64,000 bases of DNA from Plicaturopsis crispa FD-325 SS-3 (taxonomy: Eukaryota > Basidiomycota > Agaricomycetes > Amylocorticiales > Amylocorticiaceae): NCBI GenBank assembly GCA_000827205.1, contig KN832568.1, positions 478,659 through 542,658 on the forward strand, given 5' to 3'. The notes under the pieces were generated by a model, which was not told the DNA's origin, ran no database searches, and was given only the letters and a program-made list of their open reading frames with translations. Position 1 is the first letter of the stretch. The number at the start of each line of letters is the position of its first letter. A program made the translations under genes and the position numbers. Positions 44,519 to 57,396 of this stretch are shown piece after piece.

Positions 44519-46976
44519 CTAGTGGCTGGCGGGTGGCTTGGGGTGGAAAAGTCTCAGCCCAAAGTCAAATAGAGTCTCTCGGTGCTGGAGTAAGCATCGG
44601 GTGACATGCTCCTTATCCTGCGGGGCCTCGGCATACTCGTCGGCTAAGTCTTCATTTCCCCGGGCAACCGATCTCAGGGCGTTCTTCACAAGTATGCGCA
44701 GTCGGGAGAACGGTTTCGAGAGCATGATTTCTTGATCCATGAATTTGCGTGAGGTAGTGCGCTTTGCACTGATCATGGAATCGAGGGTGCCGCGACTCCA
44801 GTTCTCGGTGGCTTGGATCGATGCGGTGCGAACTGCTTTCTCGGCGGGGGTCTTCGGGACGTAAGTCGGATGGCGAACTGTAACCCATAGCAGAACATAG
44901 GTAAACGACTCGAGGTCGTGGCGGTAGCAATGCGTAATGTGACTGGTACGCTGTTGGAGGAAGTCGAGTGCCATGAAGGGGAGTGTTCCGGTGCGATGGC
45001 TGCTGGGCGGATGTATGGGGTTCTTGTTCTCGTCGAGACGGACGGCGTTGTCGTAGTCGTTGAGAATGCCGTGCACGACATTGTCCGTATCCCTCCAATA
45101 CATGAGGTTTCCGTCGCTGATGTCGCGGTGCAAGATGCTCGCCTTCTCATAGAGCTCGTGGTGACCTAAGGTACGAGACAGTGAGTAAAGATGATAACGA
45201 GGAGGAACGTGCAGACCCGACGCACCCCAGACGGCCTCCAAGAAAACTTTTTCAAGCTCGTCTGCATCCTCCAAAGACGTGATCGGTTGGTACAGCTTGC
45301 TGACCAGGACCGAAGTCTTGCGATCGTCCCATTTCGGAGCCGTCGACGTCGGTTTTTCCGCATCTGCGCCTTCGGCAAACTTCCTTGACGATAGGCGAGC
45401 CTCGCCCGACACGTAGACCTTCCCGCGGACGCCTTGGGACATAGGGGCCATCGAACGAGAGGCGTAGACATCGGGGATATGCGACACACCGGCGTCCTTG
45501 GCTATCTGGATGAGCTCGGCCTCACTCTCGTGGCGAGAATGAAGTGTTTGCGAGAACTTGATCGCAAGCGCACCCTCGCCGAGACTCTCGCACGTCGCTT
45601 CGTGGACATTTGTATTGCGGCCAAAAAGTCCGCGGCGGATGAATGCGGGCTTGCCGAGGGTCGCGGTATGGTCAACGTCGTCGAGCTTGAAGGGGAACGT
45701 GGATCCTTGCAGTGTTTGAGGTATCACGGGTGCGCCCGCCGGATAGTCCACCGCCGTTTGTACACCCCACTGCTCACGATTGAAAAGCGACATCGCCATG
45801 ATGATGGCCGCGAACCGGGGGAACTCCTTGAAGATGTGGACGGGATAGCTCTGCATGATCCCGGACGCATCGTATCGCGAGACCCACATCGTCGGTCCGT
45901 CGAAGTTGAGTCCCCACGCGTGAACACGAGTACCTTCAGTGCTTGTCAGCATTTCGGCCGCGTTCCATGCTGAGAAGTTGAGGAGTGTCAGCAATGAGAA
46001 TATACTCACACGAAGACGATCAGACGTACCACTCTGCTCCGTCAGGGTACATGTGGGTTCGTGTACCCTAACCTTCTTTCTCCGCGGTACCTCGGACGAT
46101 CCCTGTGCCTCCTCCTGTAGCGCGCGCTTTCGGCCGGACTTTGTCGAGGCGGAGATGGTAGCCTGTCTAGAGGCGGTGACAGCCGGAGTGGCGCTCGAAT
46201 GAACATGCAGCGGTGGTGTTCCTCCGGTAGCAGCCGTCGAAGATGTGGGCCGTTCGGGCGGGATGATGGCGTCGTACGGAACGGGCTCCAACTGCTGGTC
46301 CTGAGGTCTCTGGGACATTCCGTGAGCATCGTCACTACTAGCACATGCCTTGAACGCGTCCATAGCACCGTCCAGCTTTCCAGGCTTCAGTTCACCCCAG
46401 GCAGCGAGGTCTTTGTAGTGCGTGTTAAACGGCGTGCAGTTGTTGTCGTCGTCGACCAGATGCTTCCTCGGCGCGACATTTGTCGATCTGCTGACGGCTG
46501 GCGATGGCCACATCAGGCTTCCGGAGCACGGGTGATCCCGACAGGACGACAGGGTCATTCCTGTAGAACGTCAAGTCGTCTATGAGGCGTGGGGTGTCGG
46601 GATCGAAAAGCCTGGCCAGAGCGAGGACTCGGTTGGCCGCTTTGGCGAGTGGCACGTACGCGTCCGTTTCTTCCTTGGCCATCGCAAAAGTGGTCATGGC
46701 GTCGACAAGTTCGATGTCGCCCATCCGGGAGTGGAAGAACGACTCGCGGCGTGTGAGTGTGCTCTCGTCCATGTTCAAGAGGTGGAGATAGAATTCATGG
46801 TCGGGGATTTGATGAACCGTTCCAGTAAGGTCTTCGCGTATGCGCCTGGGTGGCACCGATGAGGCTGATCCTACACCGAACTTGGGGGGCGACGATGTGT
46901 GTGGAAGGAGAGGGGTGAGTTCGCAAAGAGAGTGAGGAAGTTTGGCACTATGGTAAGCATAGGTCTGAGACAACAT
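44519..46976 (-). CDS. FunK1-type fungal protein kinase
   Basis: The kinase half lies in one long frame: KFSQTLHSRHESEAELIQIA, catalytic loop HRDISDGNLMYW (the HRDxSxxN form of FunK1), LNDYDNAVRLDEN in place of DFG, GTLPFMALDFL and HRHDLES-like YRHDLESFTYVLLW. The stop is at 44519. The N-terminal FunK1 region (from about 46976; FYLHLLNMDESTL, LTFYRNDPVVLSG, VLRKPDVAIAS) is in another frame and meets the kinase frame near 46440-46480, either through a short intron I could not place or a frameshift. A 42-nt segment near 45985-46026 has intron borders and may be spliced out in frame. These kinases are greatly expanded in mushrooms; targets are mostly unknown. Confidence 0.75.
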
Positions 46977-47700
46977 GATGGAGTGCGAAGACTGACCTCG
47001 GACAAAAGAGAGGAGGAAGACATTTTATAGTGACAATGTGGTGGCACAAAATCCGAATGCCACCAGGTCACACCTTTAAGCACTTTGGCCAGCTTCTAAC
47101 TGATGGCAGAGAACAATGAGGGGGAAAAACAACGTAGAAATCAGTGCTGTGAGCGCTGAGCCATTGTCCTTGTAGGTCCCGATGTAAATACCTTGTGCTA
47201 GAGTGGTAAAACTGTACGACTGGGCCGTTACAGTGTCCGGGTAGTCGAATACGATGGTTTTCGTCGTCGCCGTATGTTGTGGTGCGGTTGAATGTTGAAT
47301 GTTGAAACTTGAGTTCAAGTTGTGGATCTTCGTGGACAAAGACGAGCAGAAACCAACGACATGACCCTTTTTCGGACGTGCCTCGTGTCAGACAGGGGCT
47401 ATCTACTCAGACGTTCGGCGTCCGCGGGTGCGCTGCTGCGTTCAAGCCGCGCTGCGCTGAGAAAATCACCAAGATGTAGTGCATAAAATGTGTTAAACTA
47501 TCTACTGTGTTAAGAACATGGTCATAGCGTGTTGTAAATGCGCGGAAGAGCGAGAAGTATTGAAAAGAAAACATGCAATGAAAACATTCCGATGCGGTTG
47601 TAAGAAAACCATGATAAATATCCATATTGGTGCACAAACATTCCCTGCGTCCTTGGTATGTTGATACAGCCTCCGTCAAGGCTGCGCAGTGGGGGCCGCC
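46977..47700. other. Intergenic with one doubtful small ORF
   Basis: On the minus strand 47076-47339 encodes 87 aa ending in a hydrophobic stretch (ALTALISTLFFPLIVLC), which could be a tail-anchored or GPI-type protein. It has no intron, paralogue or other support, so I do not call it a gene. Confidence 0.35.
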
Positions 47701-50102
47701 TCACATCCTTCGAGCGCCTGCGCCAGATCCACGCGCGGCAGTAGCTCCAGCGGCCGAGCCCAGGCTCCCAGTGGGCATCTTCAAGCGCGATCCCGGGGCG
47801 GGCATGCGCGACGCAGCAGCAGAGATCGTCCTCGCCGTCCCTACACCCGTCGCCATCGTCTTCGGAACCCCTCCAGCCGGCTTCGGCTTCGTCTCCGCAG
47901 TCGGCGCATATCGCGAGGGCGGCCGCAATCCCGACGCGCCCCCGATTTTGCTCGGCTGCCCGCCGAGCGCCGATCCAGGCCGTTGCAGCCGCGATTTCGC
48001 ATCGATAGCAGGCGCAGGTTTCGTGGCGGCAGCGTTCGCAGCGGGGGGCACGGGTCGACGAGCAGCTACGGCCGGCGGTCGTGAGGGTGCTGGGGCAACG
48101 CCCTTGGGCGGGCGCTGGATTCCGGCAAGCATCGGCCTGTGTTTCGGCTGCGGCGGTGCAGGGGCTGGAGGAGCTACGGAAGGACGTCGCTTGACCGGGG
48201 CGGGAGCAGGCGGCGCGATCGACGAGCGGCGCCTAGTGAGCATGCGCGGTTCAGCTCGAGTGAGTGCATTCCCCTCTCTGTCTGTATCGGTGTCGGTAGC
48301 ACATGAGCTCGTGCTCGTCGCGGAGTCCGCTTTAGTGTGCTCATATGTCTTCAGGGCGCGCTTCACGATGCGCAGCGCGGGCACCGGCTTGGGATTCGAG
48401 GGTGCCAATGGGGTATGCACATCGATGACGGATGTGGGCGAGGTATGCGTCGGTGTGTTTGGGACGTGGATAGGTTCTACGACGTGTTTCGCCTCGTAAA
48501 TATTTTTGGCATACCATAGGAAGCGATCTGAACCATACCTGAGGATTGTGGCGATGGTGTCTTTGCCTTGGTCTTGAAAACGGACCCCAAAGGAGACCGC
48601 GCAGCTGCGTCACTGAATCTCCTCCTGAGGGACGAGGCTTGAGGAGCTATGGATATTATAAGTAAGATTATCTCCAATGCCGGATTGAGACAATATCACA
48701 TACTGGCGTCTCGTGAGCCCTTGGATGACCCAGAGCTAGTGCTCTCGGGCGATCCGGTGTTCTCGACAGCAGCGAAGCCCGCCTTCAAAGTGGGCGCTGA
48801 ACGCTCAAAGTAAGATATCGACGTTTAGACAAGCATCCCATCACACTTACAGTTCTTCGCGCTGCTCATGCCGCCCGCTTCCCTTGCTTGGATTTCCATC
48901 AACCGTTCTTCCTCTTTCAGGTCGAACTCGTCGTCACCCATGTCCGCCGCGCCTCCCAAAAAGGAACATTCCCCTCCCAGGAAAGAGTTATCCGAACCAA
49001 GAAACGAGATCTTGTCGTTCAACAAATCGAACGAGGATTCAGCATTCTGCAACTGCAAATTGAATGAGGACTGCAAGTCGGCAGAGGAGCGACGGGGGTC
49101 GATCGAAGAGGTAGTGGGGGTGGGGCGGCGTCGGACGCTCTCATCCATAGACGCGGTAGAGGAGGCCATGGTGGACGCGGAGAGAAGGGTGACGTTTGTG
49201 AGCATCGCTCGGGTGGGGGAGCGGTCTAGGCGAGCAGTGGACGACATTAGTGCAGTCTTGGATGGAAGGCCGTGTGCGCTAGGAGAGGGTGGTGAGGGTG
49301 GGCAGACGGTGATGTTCGTAAGCATGGCTTTCGTCGGTGAGCGCGTGAGATGTGCGGTTGACGCCATGAGGGAAGACTTTATAGGTAGGGATGGTTGCAA
49401 GGACCCGCACGGCGCATTCTCCTGATCGTCATCTGTATCGTCGGCATCCGATTCTACATGGACGCGACGCGCAGAACCAGGCTCACGGCGGGGAAAGTTG
49501 ATCCCGTTGATGACGTTCGCCAGTGGCGAATGCGGAGGAGCACGCGCAGAATCCGGCTGAGCCGCACTTGAGGCCGAAGCCGTCGCTGCAGCGTCATCTC
49601 GCTTGAAGAACTTTTTGCGTGCGGGTGGTGGCGACATCTCGAGGACGATCTCAGCCAGTGGTGTGCGCGGACTCGTAGGTGTGCGAGACGATGGCTTGAG
49701 AGAAGCACGAGTTGGCGAGGTTGGCGCCGCACGCGCAGGAGGTAGGGCGGGTGGTCCGTGAATTGTGACATCCTGCAAGTCATCGTCGTCTAGATCGGGC
49801 TCGCTGAGCAAGGACACGTTGCCCTCGTCATTCTCATCATAGTCGTCGAAGTCATCTTCATCGTCGTGCCGCACAGACTCGTCGACAGTCACATCGCCCA
49901 CATCGACCAGGCGACGCTTTGGCTGCACGACGACAGGCTCCTTGCGGGCGTACGTGCGATTAAAGTAGGTAGACATGGTGATCTCGTTCTTGCCGTTGTT
50001 CTCCTTGTCAGAGTCCGGCGTCGTTACATCCCTGCGCGGCGTCGAGGGCAGCCCGTTGAGCGGATCGAACAGGCTGAGCACGCTGTGTCGAGGGCGGGCC
50101 AT
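47701..50102 (-). CDS. Disordered protein with KEN motif and repeated SPT(R/K)AMLTN(V/I)T motif
   Basis: Start at 50102 (MARPRHSVLSLFDPLNGLPS). The first long exon has SDKENNG (a KEN box, recognised by APC/C-Cdh1 in cell-cycle proteins), acidic tracts and Ser-Pro sites. A motif occurs twice (TRSPTKAMLTNIT and DRSPTRAMLTNVT), and a SFLG(S/G) repeat (ISFLGSDNSFLGGECSFLGG) lies near its end. Spliced exons around 48830-48480 lead to GSDRFLWYAKNIYEAKHVVE and a Pro/Ala-rich basic C-terminus ending at 47701. One exon border near 48570-48610 is unresolved: two frames both look protein-like. No enzyme domain. A cell-cycle regulated nuclear role is suggested by composition only. Confidence 0.65.
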
Positions 50103-50411
50103 AGCGGAGACGGTCAGAAAAAAGCAAGTCGAAAAGCAAAAGTCAAGAGACGAAAGCAAGAGACAGCCCAAACAAAGTGGGTTTCACAATTATGTAATAT
50201 GCGCGCTGTTATAATGTCCCGTGGTCGTGTTTCGGCGCCACAATCGTATTAAGTAATATTCCATTGTCCACGCGACTCGTTATTTAATTTTGGGTGCTTT
50301 ACACTGGCATTACCGTAACGCTGCATCTCTGCACCGACCAGCGCACACCGCACAGACGCTCATCGAGCTCGCATCTAGGACGCAACAGACTATACGCCTG
50401 CTAACACTACC
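50103..50411. promoter_or_regulatory. Divergent promoter region
   Basis: 309 bp between the KEN-motif gene (minus) and the CCCH gene (plus). AT-rich in the middle; no clear element. Confidence 0.45.
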
Positions 50412-51883
50412 ATGCCTCCAAAACAAAAGCAGAATGCCCCCAGCGGCTCCAAGATCAAGGAGGACAAGGTGATTTCACTCTACGAGTAATCGCACACCGT
50501 ACACTGACTGATCAGACGACTTCAGACCTTTGGCATGAAAAATGTGGGCAGTCTGCTGGCATGCTTCTCTGAACACACCGGCCGATGCTGATGGCCCTTT
50601 GTACCAGAAAAATAAATCTGCCAAGGTCCAAAAGGCTGTCGCGCAGATCCAGAAGCAGGCCGCGGAGGGCGGAAAGTCGCGCGAGACCCTCGCAAAGGAG
50701 AAGGAGCGGGACCTGCGTGCGAAGCAGAAGTTGGAGGAGGAAAAGCGCAGGAAGGAGGAGGCCGCACTGTTCAAGCCTGCGCAGACGCAGAAAGTGCCCT
50801 TCGGCGTCGACCCGAAGACCGTCCTCTGCGCGTTCTTCAAGTCCGGGCACTGTGAAAAGGGCAACAAGTGCAAGTTCAGCCACAACCTCGATGTCGAGCG
50901 GAAAGTGGAGAAGAAGAATCTATACGCGGATACTCGGGAGGAGAAACTCAAAGGTGCGTTATTGCATGGTGTGGTGGATTGAACACTAAACAAATTCGAC
51001 GGCGTAGATACCATGGATACATGGGACGAGCAGAAACTCCGTTCCGTCGTCACGTCGAAGGCAGGAAACCCACGTACGACGACCGATGTACGTCTCGCTC
51101 CCGTGTGGATACGTGATCACTAGACTCACTTATTTTTTAGATCGTGTGCAAACATTTTATTGCTGCCATCGAATCGCAACAGTCTGTCTCGTCGTCCCTA
51201 TTCCCAGGTGTACCCGCTAAATAATAACCTCCAGGTTCGGCTGGTTCTGGGAATGTCCCAACGGCGACAACTGCAAGTACCGGCACGCGCTTCCGCCAGG
51301 GTTCGTGCTCAAATCTCAGAAGAAAGCGGCAGAGGACGCGGCGAAGGCGCAGGTCATCACTCTCGAAGAGTTCCTCGAAGTCGAGGTGGGTTCTCCGTAT
51401 CATTCGACGGCATATTTATTTACGATGTGCGTGCCATGGCAGCGACACAAGCTGGGCTCGAACTTGACACCCGTCACGCCCGAGTCATTCGCAAAGTGGA
51501 AGAAAACACGGATGGACAAGAAGCAGGCGGAGCAGCAGGCGATGGAGAAAGCGAAGCAGACACAGAACGCGGCAGGAAAGAACGTCGGAATGAGCGGCAG
51601 GGATCTCGTAAGTCTTCCGTACAATGTGTATCCGGCTTCCGTGGCACTGACTAGCGCGCGCACGCAGTTCCAATACAACCCGGAGTGGTTCGAGGACGAG
51701 GACGACGGCGATGCATCGGACGACTGGGATCTGGAAAAGTACAGGAAGCAGCAGGAGGCGGAGGACGAGGCGGCGGAGGAGCGGCGGATTGCAGAGCTCG
51801 AGGGGCGATATGTCGGCGATGGACAGGGCGTGGAAGGCGTCAACGCTGGTGGTGCGGAGGGCAGTGGCGGCGGAAGAGATTGA
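50412..51883 (+). CDS. TMA46: CCCH zinc-finger translation-associated protein (Tma46 / ZC3H15-DFRP1 type)
   Basis: Exons: 50412-50468, an 18-nt microexon 50526-50543 (TFGMKN), 50608-50953, 51008-51087, one from about 51134, one from about 51236 to 51385, 51443-51607 and 51668-51883. The protein starts [19 protein letters not shown], then [15 protein letters not shown] and a coiled coil. First CCCH finger: [19 protein letters not shown]. Then [12 protein letters not shown] and a second finger, [15 protein letters not shown]. The DFRP domain follows ([20 protein letters not shown]), and the acidic end reads [20 protein letters not shown]. Members bind the Rbg1/DRG1 GTPase on ribosomes. Confidence 0.9.
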
Positions 51884-52106
51884 TGGATCGCGGCCTGATT
51901 TCACTCGAACGTCACGATATATGTCCCTTGTAACACTCATTGTACGCAAATGTCGACGGACAATCTTTTTCGACGAGCTTGTCAACCTGACGAGCACACG
52001 ACGAAGACCGAGTATGGCGAAACAGTCAGGACTACGTATATGTAGTCAGGTTTGACAAGTTCATACAGTATTATGATTACAGCGGTGAGACTACGTGACG
52101 GTAGTA

Positions 52107-54129
52107 TCACAGATACGAACTAAGCTTGGGTATTCCCTGGATCATCTCCTTCGTCTGGTCTCGCCATTTGTGGACTCTTATCGTGCACTTTGAGCAGCAA
52201 GGGCCCATCTCGACATGTCTGCTCATCTTTTTACGCATACCCAGTTGGACTGTGTCACCCACCCAATGTATGGCAAAGTCGCAGATACTGTCGATGTCTA
52301 AAAGAGATGCGACATCGCCTCCGAGTTTCGCAGCTATGATGCCAGCAACGGAGACGACGCATTCGCTATCCAGACATTCAAGCGAGCAGGATTCAACAAG
52401 CGTGCGACAAGCCGTAGCAAGAGCAGACGTCCAGCTCTCGCGGTACGATGTCTGGAACAATGAAACTTAAGCCATATCATGGCTAATGGATGGGAATTGG
52501 ATCTTACCCATGCTAAGGCGTAATTCATGGGCAACGAGTTGAGCTGCTGGAAAATGGTGACGGAGGGCAAACCAGCGAGAAGTGTTGCTGCTTCATCAGC
52601 AAGTAGCGTATGACCATGTCGGGTGGCAAAGCCCAAGATCGGCAATGGATATGTTGGAATGAAACGCCTGCAGACGTGTGCATGTGGTCAGGAGTGGCAA
52701 GGGCATAGAGAGCTGACGAAGTACTTACTGCATTTGTTTCTTGCAAGGACCCAACGCGGTGTAAACTTCGTACTTCTCAACGGCTTCTGCCAGGTCTGCC
52801 AAAGATGGGAAGGGGAGAAGGCTAAGGTTGGGCTGCGGCTCGATCGACATGAACTGCAACAGCAACTTCAGCGTCTGAGAAGACTCCCCTAGAGGAACAA
52901 TCTCGAGGGTATTTGGTGTGCCAGTCGCGGGTCCTATGGCATCAGCTCCACCGAATATTTCGGAGTGAACAGCCAGATTGTCGCGGAAGAAGGGGAAATC
53001 GACACCATCACTGGACTGGAGGATAATATCGTAGGCAGGGTGAGGAGCTGCAGCAATAATTACAATAAGTGGCTGCTACCGAGACCGCGACAAATAATAG
53101 CTCACCGTTGCTTAGATCCAGTGAAGACGAATCAAGGACTTGGATCCAGCTACTATCTTCAGTAAGGCTACTGAAGTTCTTGATCGCGTCCACCTTCATT
53201 TTTAAATCGCTCACCCATGCGGTCCGCGCGGATGTCGACGTCCACGGGCACGTGCACAAGTCAGCGCAGAGGAGATCTAAATCTTGCAGCAAGCCCGGCT
53301 GTCCCTTCATCTTCAGTACGACCGAGCTAGCACCGTACAACTTCGAACAAGAATCGCATGCTTCGCTAGCCATCGCACCCCAAAATGATCCGCACGCATC
53401 TACAAAAACAGCATTCCATGTTTCTCTATAGCGGATCTAAGGACCATCAACAGACCGCGCAGATAAGCGTCAAGATAAAGCACACTCACCCAAGGTAGAA
53501 GGAGAGGCGTGAAAATATTCGGGAGGGCCTTGATGATATCCTCGGAGGGGATTTTGATGGTGAAAGGTGCAGCCCGATCGGCAAGTTCTCTGTAGCGATG
53601 CTTGAATGCATATGTAAGAACATCAAGTGAATGCTCAGGAAGGGTTTGCCTATGATCGGGGAAACGATAAGCGAGGGGGAGAGATATGGAATAAGCGGGC
53701 GAGAAACATACCACATGAAGTCCCTACAGGCTGGCAGGGCAGCATAGACACGATATTTCTCGGCCGCCTCGGCAAGGGCCGCAATGTCCGCGAATGGAAG
53801 CTCACAAAGCGAGGGCGGCAGCTGTCGTGACATGAATTGCAGTAGCAGGTCCAACGTCTTGGATGTTTCATCGACCAAAAGAGTCTCGCAGGCAGTTCCC
53901 GGGGACTCGACATCGCTCAAGTGCGCGCGTAAGAGCCCCTCCGAATGGACCTTGATATTCCTACGGTAGAAGTCGAACGAGACGCGGTCATTAGATATCA
54001 GCACAATATCATGATCTGCAGCGCAGACTACGGGATGACATGAATAATGGAGATAAGGTGAAGGAAATACAACTCACAGCGCTCGGAAAGGGAGTCCTCT
54101 ATAGCCTCGGAATCGATGGGCGTAGTCAT
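52107..54129 (-). CDS. Double BTB/POZ domain protein, third copy, apparently whole
   Basis: Start at 54129 (MTTPIDSEAIEDSLSER), stop at 52107. Same exon plan as the genes at 3252 and 7502: BTB1 (DHDIVLISNDRVSFDFYRRN ... YRVYAALPACRDFMW), linker QTLPEHSLDVLTYAFKHRYR, and a middle part with CDSCSKLYGASSVVLKMKG. BTB2 follows (IILQSSDGVDFPFFRDNL ... YEVYTALGPCK), then LPILGFATRHGHTLLADE and the tail CLDSECVVSVAGIIAAKLGG ... CCSKCTIRVHKWRDQTK. Conservation of the CCxxC tail and of the split Trp codon at the end of BTB1 across diverged copies argues for a functional family. About 47 kb from the tandem pair and in opposite orientation. Confidence 0.75.
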
Positions 54130-54579
54130 GGCTCTGCAGATGAGTAGGGGTTAAAGGTTGAGGGGGTACGAAGAGCTGACTCGATGGACGATTGTCTAGG
54201 CATTTAAGATTTGCGTCCTGTCAGCCACCTCGTGCCGCAGCTATAGAACCGCATAACGAGGCCCAGTGCGAAGTAGCATTCGCTCATGGAGAAGGGCGAT
54301 GTATCCGCATTCCCATGCTTCGCCTGGGACCCATAAGAAGCGCCCTTTGGCATCTGCTGTATTTTTACGCACTGTACTTTCTCAATCAACACCCCGTCGA
54401 TAGACCGATGCCGATATCAGAGGAGAGTCTCTCCTGTTCCGCGAGGCACTGAATAGACCACAACAGTGAAGTATTGAACTTACTAAGATAAGTTTGTAAG
54501 CAAATGTTTCAGAGCAATGATTGTTGTTCAACGCAAAATTTGTACACAGTAAATTGATACGCACATTACAGGTTACATC
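54130..54579. other. Intergenic, nothing recognised
   Basis: Upstream region of the double-BTB gene and 3' side of the SET gene. Confidence 0.55.
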
Positions 54580-57396
54580 CTACATCTCCATGGCCTGCGC
54601 AGTTCTAAGCAAACCGACGTGTCCCAAGAACGTACTAAACTTATGCATGAAGTATGGTTTCTCTCCCCCAAATGCGACGCCGTGCGCTAGTCAATTGTCA
54701 GTTAAATGTCGGTAAACTCGCAAAGAGCAGGAACGTACCTGAGATTGCAGTCTTCAACCATCGGGAAGTCCTTGCGAGGTCTGGCATCTTCGAGAATGCG
54801 TACGCGATGGTAATAAGAGTCAAGACATATTGGTCCAGCATGATGACCGATGGAAGGAAAAATTCGCCGGTGGCGATGGGCAGTTCGCGGGGACGAGGAA
54901 TAGCACCGCGCATGGTTTTGTCCACGACACGAACACCAACACTTTGAAGGGCATCGAATTCGGCTTTGATGGATTCGGTCAAGTACGTGCTGTACTCTCT
55001 GAGCCGCAAGGTTTCACCGAGTGTATGATAAACATGCCACATATCGGGTCGAAGAGCTCCTCGGGTGGGAGAGTACGCAGTCGATATGTCCTGCACAAGT
55101 GCCCGCAGACGCACTAGAGGAACCGCGACTTTGACTTGCGAAATCAACTTTTCGCGCCGCTCGCGCGTAGATGCACCATCTCTACGGTCCTCGTCACAAA
55201 GTGCACAATCGCACCCTGCAATCAACCAATTCTTCAAACGGGATTGACGTTGTTGATATGGAGTTTGGCCATACGTATATGATAGTGTGAGCTCTTCGCC
55301 GGCGCGAATCAACGCCCTCGCTCGTATCACTATGAAGTCACCGATAGAGAACCAAGTGGCGTTTGCACAGCATGCATGGTTGAATAGCGATGGCAGGAGG
55401 TAAAGAGCCGCTGGGCGGTCTGGTGAATCTTCCGGCGAATCGGGATGATCAGGGACTTGTGTGTCGTAAGGGGAAAAAACATTATGGCTGCATATTGACT
55501 CGAGTTGGGTGATGTCGAAATCAGTCGCGGGAAAGAAAGGAAATGACTTGGGAAACCGATGGCTCTCTTGTGCGGTGGGAGGATACGACAAAGGAGTTTC
55601 ATAGGCCGTACCACCGTATAGATCGAAAACGGAGTTGTACATGTCAGGGTTTCCATATAACTTTTGTGTCGCTCGAGAGAGTACGGCGGCTTGATTTCGC
55701 GACAGGGCACGCTTCGCTAAGGTGTCAAATGAGATCAGGACCTCCTTCTGAGGAGGTGGAAAGTCGGCGTTGAAAGCAGATGCGAATGGTTTGGCGGCGA
55801 CCTGAGATAATTGAACGAATGAGTATCCAAGTATGTAGATAAAGCAGTAGATCAATCGAATCCAAAGGAGTCTGACTTACCAGTAACTCCCCCGAGGAGA
55901 TGTCACGAGTAGCGACTACGCCTCTGCCGCCGCCACGATCAATCATTTCCGATACGCGGATAGGGCCCACATAATTCGCAGCGTCAATATGCGGTGAGAC
56001 CTGCGATTCTTTGGATAACCGGACCCAGTCGTAGTCACCGGTCGTGCTCTCTTGGAGGCGAAGTCGGCAGCGGGCTATCCACGCCAGAGCATCGGGGTCT
56101 CCAGGCTGGGACTCAAGCCATCCCGCAAACATCTTCTCGGCCCCGACGTAATCCTGCTTCCCGTAATACGCCCTGCCAGCTCTCGATAGGGCCTTTCGAC
56201 GGGCAGATTCTTCAAGAGAGAGGCCGAGCACCTGCTCAGCATCCCTTTGGGAAGCAGAGTAGTATTCTAGACGTAGAAAAGCCTCAGCGCGGTTAAGGCG
56301 GAGTAGGTATGCCGAGGGGTCCATCTCCATTCCAGAGGAATAGGAGAAAACCGCGGCAAGCCACCGTCCAGCCTTGAAATGCCCATTTCCCCGAGCTTTC
56401 CAGGCGTCGGCAGAAGACGGAATAGCCGCGGAGCGATTTACGCGGCTTCCGGTCTTCCATGTCGTTCCAAGTGCGAGCTTGCTATGAGGTTCGATGAAGA
56501 TAACGTCCGACGGAGAGTCGACCCGAATGATAGGTCTGTAGCCCTGCGATGGCATCTTCAAGGTCGGCTCACGAATAGCTAGTATAGTTCCCAGAGGAAA
56601 AATTGCGGCCACATCTTCCGGGGATGAACCCATGCCCAAAGTAGGGAAATTGTAGATGGCCAAGTCGCGCACTCGGCCTTCCGGATCTTCGACGAGCTGC
56701 ATAACATATGAGAAGTCAAAATCGTGTTCATTCCCAAAATACAACAAGAAATCATTGACCATTTGAACACCCACGAGCCGAGCTAATGAGTGAGACAGTA
56801 AATTTCGGATGATAACTTCAAACCAAAAACATACTCACTGCACGTTGTAATCGATCGACACAGCAGAAAACGGCCCTATTGAGAGTTATGAGGACCAATT
56901 TCCCATAATATGATAGGCATGAGCAATACCTTGTGGACCTTTCGAACAAGCATTTCAGAAAGATAGACTATATTGACAGGTGAGGGTTGATCGGTTCAGA
57001 TGTGTTGCCGACGAGCTCACTGATTGTAAGCTGATCCAAAGGTAACTTGCTTGAGTGCTTGCCAAATCCAGTTATGGATGTCCGTGTCGAATTTTCGGGA
57101 GAGTGAAAGTTGGCGGTTATGGATCGGTGGAGTTCTTCGAACTCATGCACTAACGACGCAGGGTTTTCGAAAGGCACCTGAACTGGGTCGAGAGTCCTGT
57201 CATACTCAGCCCAAGCATCAAACTGCTCGAAACGACGTTTGAGCTCATCGCTGGAAAGATCTGGCTCAAAGGGGGGAGGTCGTCTTGGCCCGGACAAGGT
57301 AGCGCCCTGGTTAAACGGCGGCTGCCCCATGTTTTGGAGGTCTTGAGGTGTTATTCCCATGCGAGCCATCATAGCAACGACGGCATTCCGATCCAT
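54580..57396 (-). CDS. TPR- and SET-domain protein (SMYD-like lysine methyltransferase)
   Basis: Start at 57396 (MDRNAVVAMMARMGITPQDL). After exon 1, GTGAGC...ATATAG joins LDQLTI to IYLSEMLVRKVHK, then GRFLLCRSITTCTRLVGVQM. The middle has TPR-like helices (ADAWKARGNGHFKAGRWLAA, LLRLNRAEAFLRLEYYSAS, GRAYYGKQDYVGAEKMF). The SET core begins RGVVATRDISSGELL and contains SLFNHACCANATW (the NHxC substrate/SAM region), EELTLSYTYG and a post-SET Cys cluster GCDCALC. The last exon ends LLRTAQAMEM with the stop at 54580. Expected to methylate lysines of histones or other proteins. The long insert between the start of SET and the NHxC motif is the split-SET layout of SMYD proteins, though no MYND finger is seen. 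Confidence 0.82.
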
